64,000 bases of DNA, from NCBI RefSeq assembly GCF_001704155.1, contig NZ_CP016294.1, forward strand, positions 865,501-929,500, written 5' to 3'. Every line of letters starts with the position of its first letter. The stretch's first letter is position 1. The position numbers were made by a program, and so were the translations under genes. Shown piece by piece: positions 51,425 through 59,788 of this stretch. The notes under the pieces were generated by a model that saw nothing but the letters and a program-made list of their open reading frames with translations, was not told the DNA's origin and did not search any database. This stretch comes from Stenotrophomonas rhizophila. GTDB taxonomy: Bacteria > Pseudomonadota > Gammaproteobacteria > Xanthomonadales > Xanthomonadaceae.

Positions 51425-51757
51425 TCAGGAGGCGACGTCCGGCTGCAGCGCCTCCAGGTGGCGAACGGTCTGTGGAAACTGTTGCACCAGTCGAATGAGG
51501 GTCGATGCCTGCGCGTTGGGACGCGCGCGGCCCTGCTCCCAGTTCTCCAGCGTGCGAGCATTGGTACGCAGGTACATGGCAAACACCGGCCGTGACATGT
51601 TCAGCTGTTCACGGATCGCGACCAGCTCTCCCGCATGCAGCGGGGGCAACGGCTGCAGTCGAACCTTGTGCGTGCGCAGCGTGCTCTTCCCCGAGCGCTC
51701 GTCCTCCAGCGCGTGCAGCCCTTCGACAAGCTCGGCAAATACGTCGCGTTTCATCAT
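51425..51757 (-). CDS. HigA-type antitoxin with Xre/Cro helix-turn-helix
   Basis: 110 residues. The C-terminal half is an HTH: LVAIREQLNMSRPVFAMYL followed by the recognition helix TNARTLENWEQGRARP, as in HigA/MqsA-type antitoxins of the RelE-partner class. The N-terminus (KRDVFAELVEGLHALEDERSG) is the toxin-binding part of such proteins. It overlaps the toxin gene by 4 nt and follows it, the toxin-first order of the HigBA type. It looks intact, so it may still bind its own operator although the toxin does not. Confidence 0.85.
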   Translation of the reverse strand: MMKRDVFAELVEGLHALEDERSGKSTLRTHKVRLQPLPPLHAGELVAIREQLNMSRPVFAMYLRTNARTLENWEQGRARPNAQASTLIRLVQQFPQTVRHLEALQPDVAS

Positions 51758-52020
51758 GTGGTCCTCGCCAGAAGTTCGGCCTCAAGCATTCTTTTCAGCA
51801 GTCTTTTCTGCATCGCGTCCAGGTCGTCCTGGACGCCCTTGCCACGCTGCCTGCGGTCGTCGGAAAAGCGCAGCTTGCGGAGACCGCCAGTGCCTACGAT
51901 CACGTCTCCAGCCTCCGGCGCCCGCAGCAGGAACTGCTGAAGCGCGCAGAGCCCATCGTTGTCGAGGTAGGCGGCACGGTGGCGCGAGAACGCCGGCATC
52001 TCCACGAACACGGCGTGCAT
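51754..52020 (-). pseudogene. RelE/HigB-like toxin with internal in-frame deletion
   Basis: 88 residues. The N-terminal half MHAVFVEMPAFSRHRAAYLD ... TGGLRKLRFSDDRRQRGKG is a good match to the RelE/HigB2 toxins I remember, which continue with about 25 residues of the type RGG.RVIYYWW...QFWLFTLYDKDE. Here the sequence passes straight to VQDDLDAMQKRLLKRMLEAELLA, the usual C-terminal helix. The reading frame is kept. The missing part carries core beta strands and catalytic residues, so the product is probably inactive. It is translationally coupled to the antitoxin. The size of the loss is estimated from family memory. Confidence 0.7.
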
Positions 52021-52170
52021 AAGTATACGTTATCTGCGTAGGGTTGCCAGCCACCTTACCTTGTACCATCACACCAGAAGGGGCAGCCGTTCACACCTCA
52101 CTCTGTGTATTTTTCGAGTATTCGATCAAGTTCCGGAAAGCGATAGGTGGCCACCGCTTGCCCAAAAAAA

Positions 52171-52192
52171 ACGGGCCCCTTGCGGGGCCCGT
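52171..52192 (-). terminator. Terminator of the Ax21-like gene
   Basis: Perfect 9-bp stem ACGGGCCCC / GGGGCCCGT with a TTGC loop; on the minus strand it is followed by eight T's (52164-52171). It lies 38 bp after the stop of the Ax21-like gene. Confidence 0.88.
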
Positions 52193-52229
52193 CGATCATG
52201 GCGCGGGTTAGCGCTGCCCGATCAGTAAC

Positions 52230-52862
52230 TTAGAAGCTGGCGCGCACGCCGACCGAGTACTGGGTGATGTCGTCGAAGTATTGGACTTCGCCGATGAGGC
52301 CCCAGTTGCGGTTGAAGCTGACCTGGCCGCCCAGGGTGCCGATCCACTCGCCGTCCATGTCGCTGCCGTCGATGTAGCCGGCCTTCAGCCAGGCCTCGGT
52401 CGCGCGCGAAGGCTTGCCACGCAGGCCCAGCGAACCGCGGCCGGCATTGGTATGCACCTTCTCGGTTTCGCTGAACTCGCCGTCTTCGAACTTCACTTCG
52501 TTGTTGATGCGCATCCACGCGATGTCCGCGGTGAAGTCCAGGCGGTCGGTGAACGGCATGTGGTAGCCGATGCCTGCCTCCGGCTGGTCGATGGTGTTCT
52601 TGATGCGGTACTCGCCGATGCTGTCTTCCAGGTGGTAGGTCTCGGAAACAGTGCTGTAGCCGCCGAACACGTACACCTGCTCGGCAATGGCGAACGAACC
52701 GCGGATGAAGCCGCCGTCCAGCTTGGGGTTGCTGCCGGGGGTGCTGACCTGCAGCTGGGCCCAGCCGCCTTCAACGTAGGTGTAGCTCATGGCATCGGCA
52801 GCAGAGGCGGCCATCGGAGCGGCGGCCAGCAGGGCGGCGGCCAGGACGAGCATCTTGCGCAT
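52230..52862 (-). CDS. Ax21-family outer-membrane beta-barrel protein
   Basis: 210 residues. Signal peptide MRKMLVLAAALLAAAPMAASA, mature start ADAMSYTYVEGGW, then eight alternating amphipathic strands (RGSFAIAEQVYVFGGYSTV, PEAGIGYHMPFTDRLDFTADIAW, LGGQVSFNRNWGLIGEVQYF) ending QYSVGVRASF with a terminal Phe, typical of an outer-membrane barrel. It resembles the Ax21 proteins of Xanthomonas and Stenotrophomonas, several of which are regulated by diffusible signal factor; that regulation is not visible here. ATG 52862 has AAGGA upstream; the frame also opens 27 nt earlier. Confidence 0.82.
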   Translation of the reverse strand: MRKMLVLAAALLAAAPMAASAADAMSYTYVEGGWAQLQVSTPGSNPKLDGGFIRGSFAIAEQVYVFGGYSTVSETYHLEDSIGEYRIKNTIDQPEAGIGYHMPFTDRLDFTADIAWMRINNEVKFEDGEFSETEKVHTNAGRGSLGLRGKPSRATEAWLKAGYIDGSDMDGEWIGTLGGQVSFNRNWGLIGEVQYFDDITQYSVGVRASF

Positions 52863-52986
52863 CGGAATTCCTTGGAAAGTGAGGTCCATTTCAGCCAGCC
52901 CGTCGTGGGCGGCAGGGCGGCGATCATCGCCGCGCGGCGCATCTTAACAAATTGTTTACAGAAAGCGAGCGCTCAGCCAGCGCTGG

Positions 52987-52992
52987 TACAAT
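52987..52992 (+). promoter_or_regulatory. Candidate -10 element before the FMN riboswitch
   Basis: TACAAT 28 nt upstream of the first riboswitch helix. No acceptable -35 is found 16-18 bp upstream, so the promoter call is tentative. Confidence 0.35.
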
Positions 52993-53020
52993 GGCCGCGC
53001 CGGTTCGCCGGTATACAAAC

Positions 53021-53157
53021 GTCTTCAGGGCGGGGTGCGATTCCCCACCGGCGGTAGGTGCGCAAGCACGAGCCCGCGAGCGCTTCCGGCCCCGCCGGAA
53101 GGTCAGCAGATCCGGTCCGATGCCGGAGCCGACGGTATAGTCCGGATGAAAGAAGAC
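53021..53157 (+). ncRNA. FMN riboswitch (RFN element)
   Basis: The outer helix GTCTTC (53021-53026) pairs with GAAGAC (53152-53157). Inside are the conserved words GGGCGGGGTGCGATTCCCCACC, GGCGGTA, AGCCCGCGAGCG, GGTCAGCAGATCCGGT and CCGATGCCGGAGCCGACGG..ATAGTC, in the order of the RFN consensus. It is followed by a short hairpin (53167-53181) and a T-run at 53208-53212 that could form the expression platform. It controls ribE and the genes downstream; ribD lies upstream of it. Confidence 0.97.
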
Positions 53158-53237
53158 GGTGCTACAGGGCCTGCATGGCCCTGCGCCCGCCTGTTTGCCT
53201 TGCGGCGTTTTTCGCTCACTTTTCGCGGAGAACGTTA

Positions 53238-53849
53238 GTGTTTACTGGAATCATCGAAGGCGTCGGCCATGTGGCCGCACGCGATCCCCTCGGCGGCGAT
53301 GTCCGCTTCACCTTCCACGTCGGCAGCCTGCCGTTCGAGCACGTGCAGCTGGGCGAGAGCATCGCCATCAACGGCGTGTGCCTGACCGTCATCGCCCATG
53401 ATGCCACTTCGTTCCAGGCCGATGCCTCGACCGAGACCCTGGGCCTGACCACGCTGGGCCAGCTGGCGCCGGGTGCGGTGATCAACCTGGAGCGCGCCAT
53501 GCGCCCGACCGACCGCCTCGGTGGCCACCTGGTCAGCGGCCATGTGGACGGCCTCGGCCAGGTGCTGTCCATCCATGGGGACGCGCGCGCCCAGCGCTGG
53601 CGCTTTGCCGCGCCGGCCGGTCTGCTGCGCTATATCGCAAAGAAGGGCTCCATCTGCGTGGACGGGGTCAGCCTGACCGTCAACGAGGTGGATGACGCCG
53701 GCTTCGAGGTCGCGCTGATCCCGCATACCGTGGCCAACACCGCCTTTGCCGCCACCGGCGTGGGCAGTGCGGTCAATCTCGAAATCGACCTGGTCGCCCG
53801 TTACGTCGAACGGCTGGTCGCCCCCCAGGTACAGGACACCCGCGCATGA
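53238..53849 (+). CDS. ribE: Riboflavin synthase alpha chain RibE
   Basis: 203 residues from GTG 53238, with GGAG 7 nt upstream. It dismutates two lumazine molecules to riboflavin. Two lumazine-binding barrels are visible: [12 protein letters not shown] ... [13 protein letters not shown] and the second [13 protein letters not shown] ... [15 protein letters not shown]. The N-terminal MFTGII-type start fixes the initiation codon (Val codon). The stop overlaps ribBA by 4 nt. Under the FMN riboswitch. Confidence 0.96.
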   Translation: MFTGIIEGVGHVAARDPLGGDVRFTFHVGSLPFEHVQLGESIAINGVCLTVIAHDATSFQADASTETLGLTTLGQLAPGAVINLERAMRPTDRLGGHLVSGHVDGLGQVLSIHGDARAQRWRFAAPAGLLRYIAKKGSICVDGVSLTVNEVDDAGFEVALIPHTVANTAFAATGVGSAVNLEIDLVARYVERLVAPQVQDTRA

Positions 53850-54961
53850 ATTTCGCTCCCATCCCCGAGATCCTCGAGGACATCCGCCTGGGCCGCATGG
53901 TGGTCATCGTCGATGACGAAGACCGCGAGAACGAAGGCGACCTGATCATGGCCGCCGAACTGGTCAAGCCGTCTGACATCAACTTCATGGTCACCCACGG
54001 CCGTGGCCTGGTGTGCCTGCCGTTGACCCGCGAACGTGCCGCCGACCTCGGCCTGGCGCCGATGGTGCAGGCCAATACCGCCCAGTTCCAGACCAACTTC
54101 ACGGTCAGTATCGAGGCCGCTGAAGGCGTCACCACGGGCATTTCGGCCTACGACCGCGCGCATACCATCCGCACGGCGGTGAAGCCCGATGCCAAGCCGG
54201 CCGACCTGCACCAGCCGGGCCACATCTTCCCGCTGATCGCCCAGCCGGGCGGCGTGCTGACCCGTGCCGGCCATACCGAAGCGGGTGTGGACCTGGCCAT
54301 GCTGGCCGGGCTGGAGCCGGCCGGGGTGCTGGTGGAGATCCTCAACCCCGATGGCAGCATGGCGCGCCGCCCGGAGCTGGAGGTGTTCGCGCGCGAGCAC
54401 GGCCTGAAGATCGGCTCCATCGCCGACCTGATCGCCTACCGCCTGGCCACCGAGAAGACGGTCGAACGGGTCGATGAGCGTGAGATCGACACCGAATTCG
54501 GCCCGTTCAAGCTGGTGACCTACCGCGACCGGATCGCGCACGACCTGCATTTCGCCCTGGTCCGCGGGACGCCCGACACCCAGCCGACCCTGGTCCGGGT
54601 GCAGGTGGAGAACCCCTTGGCCGATCTGCTGCACTGGCGGCGCGACGATTTCGGCGTGGCGTCCACTGACGCCCTGCGCGCCATCGCGGCCGCCGAACGC
54701 GGCGTGATGGTGGTGCTGTCGGCCCCGCGTGACAGCAACAGCCTGCTGGCCCGCCTGCGCCAGCAGCCGCAGCCGGTCACTCCGGGCAAGGACAAGGACG
54801 TGAGCCAGTGGCGCCGCAACGGTGCCGGCGCCCAGATCCTGTCCGACCTGGGCCTGGGCCAGCTGCGCGTGCTGGGCACCCCGCGCCGCCAGATCGGCCT
54901 GGCCGGCTACGGCCTGGAGATCATCGAAACGGTGGGGAGCCCGTCATCGCATGCGCGCTGA
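53846..54961 (+). CDS. ribB: RibB (DHBP synthase) fused to a degenerate GTP cyclohydrolase II domain (RibBX type)
   Basis: 371 residues. N-terminal half: 3,4-dihydroxy-2-butanone-4-phosphate synthase with the acidic loop [26 protein letters not shown] and the Cys loop GRGLVCLPL, all intact. The C-terminal half (about 210-371) is related to GTP cyclohydrolase II but lacks the three zinc cysteines and the arginine/tyrosine motif; the corresponding stretch is [20 protein letters not shown]. The GTP step must therefore be made by another RibA. Such RibBX-type proteins are known from Proteobacteria. It overlaps ribE by 4 nt. Confidence 0.93.
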   Translation: MNFAPIPEILEDIRLGRMVVIVDDEDRENEGDLIMAAELVKPSDINFMVTHGRGLVCLPLTRERAADLGLAPMVQANTAQFQTNFTVSIEAAEGVTTGISAYDRAHTIRTAVKPDAKPADLHQPGHIFPLIAQPGGVLTRAGHTEAGVDLAMLAGLEPAGVLVEILNPDGSMARRPELEVFAREHGLKIGSIADLIAYRLATEKTVERVDEREIDTEFGPFKLVTYRDRIAHDLHFALVRGTPDTQPTLVRVQVENPLADLLHWRRDDFGVASTDALRAIAAAERGVMVVLSAPRDSNSLLARLRQQPQPVTPGKDKDVSQWRRNGAGAQILSDLGLGQLRVLGTPRRQIGLAGYGLEIIETVGSPSSHAR

Positions 54962-55031
54962 CGCCCCACGATTTGCTTCGCAAACCGCGGGCCCCTCTTA
55001 CCATCACCCAGACCCCCGCCGCTTTGCGGCA

Positions 55032-55054
55032 GCCCCCTGACTCAGGGGGCTTTT
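55032..55054 (+). terminator. Hairpin with T-tail after ribBA
   Basis: GCCCCCTGA / TCAGGGGGC around a single C, followed by TTTT. It lies 70 bp after the ribBA stop and 90 bp before ribH, so ribH may be attenuated or have its own promoter. Confidence 0.65.
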
Positions 55055-55144
55055 CCACCCGACCCGTCCCGCAGCGTGCCGCAATCCGGCTACGCGCGGC
55101 CATGCGCTAGAATATTCATCTATTAAATGGACCCCACGCCGATC

Positions 55145-55612
55145 ATGAGCCACTACGAAGGCGATCTCCGGACACCGGAACAGGCCCGTTTCGCCATCCT
55201 CGCCAGCCGCTGGAATGCCCGCATCACCGACGTGCTGGTGGCCGGCGCGCGCCAGAGCCTGGCCGGCAACGGGATCCAGGAAGCGGCCATCGACGTGATC
55301 CGGGTGCCGGGCGCGTGGGAACTGCCGCTGGTGGCCGCGCGCCTGGCGGCGGCGCACGAACATGCCGCGATCATCGCCCTGGGCTGTGTGATCCGTGGCG
55401 ACACCCGCCACTACGAACACGTGGCCGACCGCTGCGCCGAAGGCCTGATGCGTGTACAGCTGGATTTCGGCGTGCCGGTGCTCAATGGCGTGCTGGCGGT
55501 CGAACGCGCCGAGGATGCCGAGGCCCGCGCCGGTGGCAGCCACGGTAACAAGGGTGAGGAAGCCGCACTGACGGCGTTGGAAATGGTCAATCTTCTGGAG
55601 CAGTTGCCGTGA
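55145..55612 (+). CDS. ribH: 6,7-dimethyl-8-ribityllumazine synthase RibH
   Basis: 155 residues from ATG 55145 (MSHYEGDL), the start that fits related proteins; ATG 55127 would add six residues. Family motifs: [46 protein letters not shown] (active-site His) and [11 protein letters not shown]. It forms lumazine for RibE. The stop overlaps the nusB GTG (GTGA). Confidence 0.95.
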   Translation: MSHYEGDLRTPEQARFAILASRWNARITDVLVAGARQSLAGNGIQEAAIDVIRVPGAWELPLVAARLAAAHEHAAIIALGCVIRGDTRHYEHVADRCAEGLMRVQLDFGVPVLNGVLAVERAEDAEARAGGSHGNKGEEAALTALEMVNLLEQLP

Positions 55613-56088
55613 ACAAGTCAAACCCGGGCAAGCCCTCCGGCAAGCCGGTCCGCCGCGATGGCATCGACCCGGTGCTGCGCTCGCGCGCGCGTCGTCGTGC
55701 CCTGCAGGCGATCTACGCCTGGCAGATCTCCGGCGGCAACGCGCAGGCCCTGATCGCCCAGTTCGCCCACGAGCAGGCGCGCGAAATCGCCGACCTGGCG
55801 TACTTCGAGGCGCTGGTGAGCGGCGTGCTCGACCACCGCAAGGACCTCGACGAGGCGCTGGATCCGTTCGTGGACCGCGGCATCGAGGAAGTGGACGCCA
55901 TCGAGCGTGCCGCGCTGCGCGTGGCCGCGTTCGAGCTGCGCTACCGCATGGACGTGCCGTACCGCGTGGTGATCAACGAAGCGATCGAATCGACCAAGAA
56001 GTTTGGTTCCGAACACGGCCACACCTACGTCAACGGCGTGCTGGATCGCGCTGCGGTGGAGTGGCGCAAGGTCGAAAGCGGGCACTGA
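55609..56088 (+). CDS. nusB: Transcription antitermination factor NusB
   Basis: 159 residues from GTG 55609. After a basic N-terminal tail the NusB fold starts at [62 protein letters not shown] and [28 protein letters not shown] are the conserved helices. It binds boxA of rRNA leaders with NusE. The ribH-nusB-thiL order is widespread in Gammaproteobacteria. Confidence 0.96.
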   Translation: MNKSNPGKPSGKPVRRDGIDPVLRSRARRRALQAIYAWQISGGNAQALIAQFAHEQAREIADLAYFEALVSGVLDHRKDLDEALDPFVDRGIEEVDAIERAALRVAAFELRYRMDVPYRVVINEAIESTKKFGSEHGHTYVNGVLDRAAVEWRKVESGH

Positions 56089-56107
56089 GCCGGGTCGGGG
56101 AACGCCC

Positions 56108-57079
56108 ATGTCCCTCGCCGAATTCTCCCTGATCGAACGCATCCGCACGCGCACCCGCGCGCGTGCCGATGTGGTGCTCGGCATCGGCGACGATGCCGCG
56201 CTGCTGCAGCCGCGTGCCGGCGAGCAGCTGGTGGTCACCGCCGATACCCTCAACAGCGGCGTGCATTTCCCGGCTGAAACCCCGCCCTATGACATCGGCT
56301 GGAAGACCCTGGCGGTGAACCTGTCCGACCTGGCCTCGATGGGCGCACGCCCGGCCTGGTGCGTGCTGGCGCTGTCGTTGCCGGACGCCGATCCGGACTG
56401 GATCGATGCCTTCGCTGATGGCTTCTTTGCCCTGGCCGACGCCCATGACATCGTGCTGGTTGGTGGCGACACCACGCGTGGCCCGTTGTCGCTGTCGGTG
56501 ACCGCGATGGGGCAGGTGGCGCCGGGTGCGGCGTTGCGCCGTGATGGCGCGCAGGTGGGCGACGATGTCTGGGTCAGCGGCACGCTCGGCGACGCCGCCG
56601 TGGCATTGCGCGCCTGGCAGGGGGGAACCCTCGACGTGCGTCGGCCCGCTGAAGATGCGCCGGTGGACTACCTTCGCCAGCGCCTGGCCCGGCCCACACC
56701 GCGGGTCGCCCTCGGCGCCGCGCTGGTAGGCGTGGCGCACGCGGCCGTCGACATCTCCGATGGCCTGCTGGCGGACCTCGGCCACATCTGCGAACGCAGT
56801 GGCGTAGGCGCGCGCGTGGACCCCGAGCGCCTGCCGGTGTCCGACGCAGCGCGTGCACGGGTGGGCCTGACCCATGCGCGCGAGGCCGCGCTGCGCGGCG
56901 GCGACGATTACGAACTCTGCTTCACCGCCGCCGCTGCGCAACGGGGGGCGGTCGAGGCCATCGCCGCGCGCCTGGCGCTGCCGCTCACCCGTATCGGCGC
57001 GATCGTGGCAGGCCAGGGGGTGGATGCCGGTGGCGAAACCACCGGCCATCGCGGCTACGAGCACTTCACCGAGCTGTAG
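56108..57079 (+). CDS. thiL: Thiamine-monophosphate kinase ThiL
   Basis: 323 residues, start MSLAEFSLIERIRTR. It makes thiamine diphosphate from the monophosphate. The N-terminal GIGDDAALL and the loop LVGGDTTRGPLSLSVTAMG are the metal-ATP sites of the PurM-like kinase; AVDISDGLLADLGHICERSG and RGGDDYELCFTA are also conserved. ATG 56108 is 20 bp after nusB. Last gene of the riboswitch unit; it converges with the autotransporter gene. Confidence 0.95.
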   Translation: MSLAEFSLIERIRTRTRARADVVLGIGDDAALLQPRAGEQLVVTADTLNSGVHFPAETPPYDIGWKTLAVNLSDLASMGARPAWCVLALSLPDADPDWIDAFADGFFALADAHDIVLVGGDTTRGPLSLSVTAMGQVAPGAALRRDGAQVGDDVWVSGTLGDAAVALRAWQGGTLDVRRPAEDAPVDYLRQRLARPTPRVALGAALVGVAHAAVDISDGLLADLGHICERSGVGARVDPERLPVSDAARARVGLTHAREAALRGGDDYELCFTAAAAQRGAVEAIAARLALPLTRIGAIVAGQGVDAGGETTGHRGYEHFTEL

Positions 57080-57095
57080 CGCCGGGCCGAAGCGC

Positions 57096-59561
57096 TCACC
57101 AGTCGCAGGACAGCCCCAGCTGCGCGGCGGCTTCGCGGTAGCCGCCATCGCCGCGCGTCAGCGCCAGTCCGCCCCATGCCGAAACGCCCCGGCCGACACC
57201 GACGCGGGCACCCGCGCCGAGCGCGTAGCGGTTGCGCGGGGTGCTGGCGCGCAGGGTCTCGTCGTCGAAGGCGATGCCGTTGCCGGCCCCGTCGCGGTAC
57301 CAGTTCACCGTTGCGTACGGCTGCAGGGACACGGCGCCACTGCCGCCGTCGGGCGCGCCTTCCAGGCGCATGCCCAGCCGGCCGGACAGGCCGTGGTCGC
57401 CCAGGCTGCGTACCGTGGTGCCGTTGCGCTCGCGATGCGCGTCCATGGCAGCATCGGTATGGACCAGTTGCAGCTCCGGCTGCAGGCTCAGCGCCGTGGC
57501 GCCGATGCGACCGATATCCAGGCGGTAGCCGACTTCCAGCGACGACTGCCACAGGTCCGCGTCGTAGCGCTCGGTCTCCAGGCCATCGCCTTCCACGCGG
57601 TTGCGGAACCTTCCGCGCTGCACCGATGCATCCACGGACACGGCGTCATTGCGCCAGCTGCCATACACGCCCGCCGCGCCGCCTTCCACCTTGCCGCGTG
57701 CGCGGTAGCCGGTGAGGGACGAGCGCGAGGTCGCCTGCGACCGGGCGGCCGTGAGCATCACGCCCACGCGGCCCCGGTCGGCAGCGAACGCGCCGATGTC
57801 GGTGCCGACCAGCAGGCGCGAGCGGTCCACGTCAAGGGCAAGCTGGTCCTTGACCGCGCCCAGGCGGGTATGGGTTCCATCCAGCGTCGCCCAGGCGCGC
57901 ACGTTCCCGCGGGTGGACGCGTGCTGCGCGGTGCGCTCGCGCGCACTGTGGCGCAGCAGGTGGTGGAGCGCGAACTGGTTGGCCAGGTAGGCGCCGGTCT
58001 CGGGGCGAAGCACGGGACCCGGCTGTCCGGGATCGACGGGATCGACGGGCTCATCGGGATCGATCGGATCCACTGGATCGACGGGATCTACCGGATCTAC
58101 CGGATCTACCGGATCCACCGGATCGACGGGATCGACTGGATCAATCGGATCAATCGGCTCGCACTGGGGCAGGCTGGGATCAACGTCGCACGGATCCGGC
58201 GTGGGGCCACCCTCCGACCGCAGGTACCAGCTGCCGTCGATGCCCTTGACCAGGAAATACTCGTACTGGCCGCCGACGGCACGCCCGATCAGGTCGAACT
58301 GCGCGTTGGATTCGCCGCCGATGTTGATCAGCGCGATGCCACGGTCCGTCTTCGCTCCCGCGCCGCCCACATTGAGCACGCGCACGTTGGCCTGGCCGCT
58401 GGCGTTGCCGCTGATGACCAGTCGGTCCGTGCTTGAGGCGTCGTCCCCGAGCATGGTGTTGAAGGCCAGGGTGCCGCCGTTGCCCACGAATTCGTCCACG
58501 CTCAGCGTGTTGAATGCGGCGCCACTGCCCAGCGCAACCGTGCCGGCACCCTCGAGCTGCAGGTGGCCGACGCTGCTGTCGCCGGTCAGCAGCCAAGTGC
58601 TGCCGCTGCCGATGCCCGCCGAGGTCACGTTGGACAGGCGGCCCTCGATGCGCGCGTTGTTCTCCAGCAGCAGGTCTATACGCCCGCCGGCGGCGCTGTC
58701 ATCGAGGGTGATGTCACCCTGCAGACGTGCGTTGTCGACCACCACGTTGACATGCGGTTGGCCGGCACCTGCAGCATCGGCCGAGTTGCGCACGCGCAGC
58801 AGATGACCGTCGCCACCGGTGAGGCGGGCGTCGTTGGCAATGCGCACGTCATAGGTGTGATTGGCATCCAGGACCTCGATCGCCGCACCGCGGCGGGAAA
58901 GGATCGTCGAATCCTCGACGATCAAGCGGCCGTCGCCACGGCTGTCGTGAAGCATCACCCCGACGTTGCCCGCATCGATGTGCGATCCGTTCAGCAGTTC
59001 CACCACGCCCGCGCCGTGGCGAATGCCGATGCCGGTGGCGTAATGCGCGTCGTCCGGCCTGTCCACCACGCGGAGGGTCGAGGCATCCAGCGTCACCCGG
59101 GCGTCGGCGGTGCTGTCGATCATCATGATGCCGACCGTCGGGACGGACTCGGGGGCCTCCTCGCCAATGGAGAGACGGCTGTAGCCCAGGTACACGGTGG
59201 AGCTGTCCCACGAGCGGATGCCGCCGTCGTCGATGCGCGAAGCACTGGCCAGCAGCGTGGAGCCACCACGAAGTTCGATGGCTTCAGGGTTGGAATGGCC
59301 GCGCTCGACCTGTGCAGTCTCCAGCCTGACCGTGCTGCCGTCCCGTGCGCTGATGCTGTACGTACTGCCTCCATTGACCAGAAGGTCCGCGCCGTTGGTC
59401 AGCTGCCACCATTCCTGGGGATCGCCCTGCGTGACTTCGTGCGCTTCGCCGTCGATTTCGCGCGCGCTGGCATCGTTCGGTGGGAGCATCAGCAGGGCCA
59501 GCATCAGGGAGGATGCGAGCGGGCGCATCGAAACACGGGCGGAGGAGGGGCGGTTTGGCAT
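57096..59561 (-). CDS. Classical autotransporter with a Val-Asp-Pro repeat linker
   Basis: 821 residues, type Va. N-terminus with Arg-rich start and hydrophobic segment (MRPLASSLMLALLMLPPNDASA). Passenger of about 450 residues with beta-helix-like rungs (VRLETAQVERGHSN, GGSTLLASASRIDDGG, GTLAFNTMLGDDASSTDRLVISGNASG), lacking any recognised protease or lipase motif. A linker of 14 tripeptides (mostly VDP) lies at about residues 470-510. The 12-stranded AT barrel follows (GAYLANQFALHHLLRHS, RAWATLDGTHTRLG) and ends GLSCDW with terminal Trp. ATG 59561 gives a proper signal peptide; the frame opens earlier at 59711. Confidence 0.9.
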   Translation of the reverse strand: MPNRPSSARVSMRPLASSLMLALLMLPPNDASAREIDGEAHEVTQGDPQEWWQLTNGADLLVNGGSTYSISARDGSTVRLETAQVERGHSNPEAIELRGGSTLLASASRIDDGGIRSWDSSTVYLGYSRLSIGEEAPESVPTVGIMMIDSTADARVTLDASTLRVVDRPDDAHYATGIGIRHGAGVVELLNGSHIDAGNVGVMLHDSRGDGRLIVEDSTILSRRGAAIEVLDANHTYDVRIANDARLTGGDGHLLRVRNSADAAGAGQPHVNVVVDNARLQGDITLDDSAAGGRIDLLLENNARIEGRLSNVTSAGIGSGSTWLLTGDSSVGHLQLEGAGTVALGSGAAFNTLSVDEFVGNGGTLAFNTMLGDDASSTDRLVISGNASGQANVRVLNVGGAGAKTDRGIALINIGGESNAQFDLIGRAVGGQYEYFLVKGIDGSWYLRSEGGPTPDPCDVDPSLPQCEPIDPIDPVDPVDPVDPVDPVDPVDPVDPVDPIDPDEPVDPVDPGQPGPVLRPETGAYLANQFALHHLLRHSARERTAQHASTRGNVRAWATLDGTHTRLGAVKDQLALDVDRSRLLVGTDIGAFAADRGRVGVMLTAARSQATSRSSLTGYRARGKVEGGAAGVYGSWRNDAVSVDASVQRGRFRNRVEGDGLETERYDADLWQSSLEVGYRLDIGRIGATALSLQPELQLVHTDAAMDAHRERNGTTVRSLGDHGLSGRLGMRLEGAPDGGSGAVSLQPYATVNWYRDGAGNGIAFDDETLRASTPRNRYALGAGARVGVGRGVSAWGGLALTRGDGGYREAAAQLGLSCDW
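58029..58154. repeat. 9-bp minisatellite encoding (V/I-D-P)n
   Basis: Fourteen head-to-tail nonamers, consensus (C/G)GGATC(G/T/C)AC on the plus strand, coding Val-Asp-Pro, Ile-Asp-Pro and one Asp-Glu-Pro. The eight central units all encode VDP. Copy-number change would keep the reading frame. Confidence 0.9.
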
Positions 59562-59788
59562 GATCGTCGGGCGTTCTGGTCGGAGGGCAGAGGGACACCC
59601 GACCATCGGCACGGCGTTGGAATGCAGGCAGGCCGGTCGCGTAGCACGCTGCTGCGCGGGCCGGGTGTCCAAGGGGCGACAAGAATGCGCAGCGATGCGC
59701 GCGTGGCCCATGCAAGGAATTGCAAAGCATCACACGTTGCGCGTGACGCGCTCCGCCCTTTGCGACGACGTGGCGAAAACGTCGTCGG

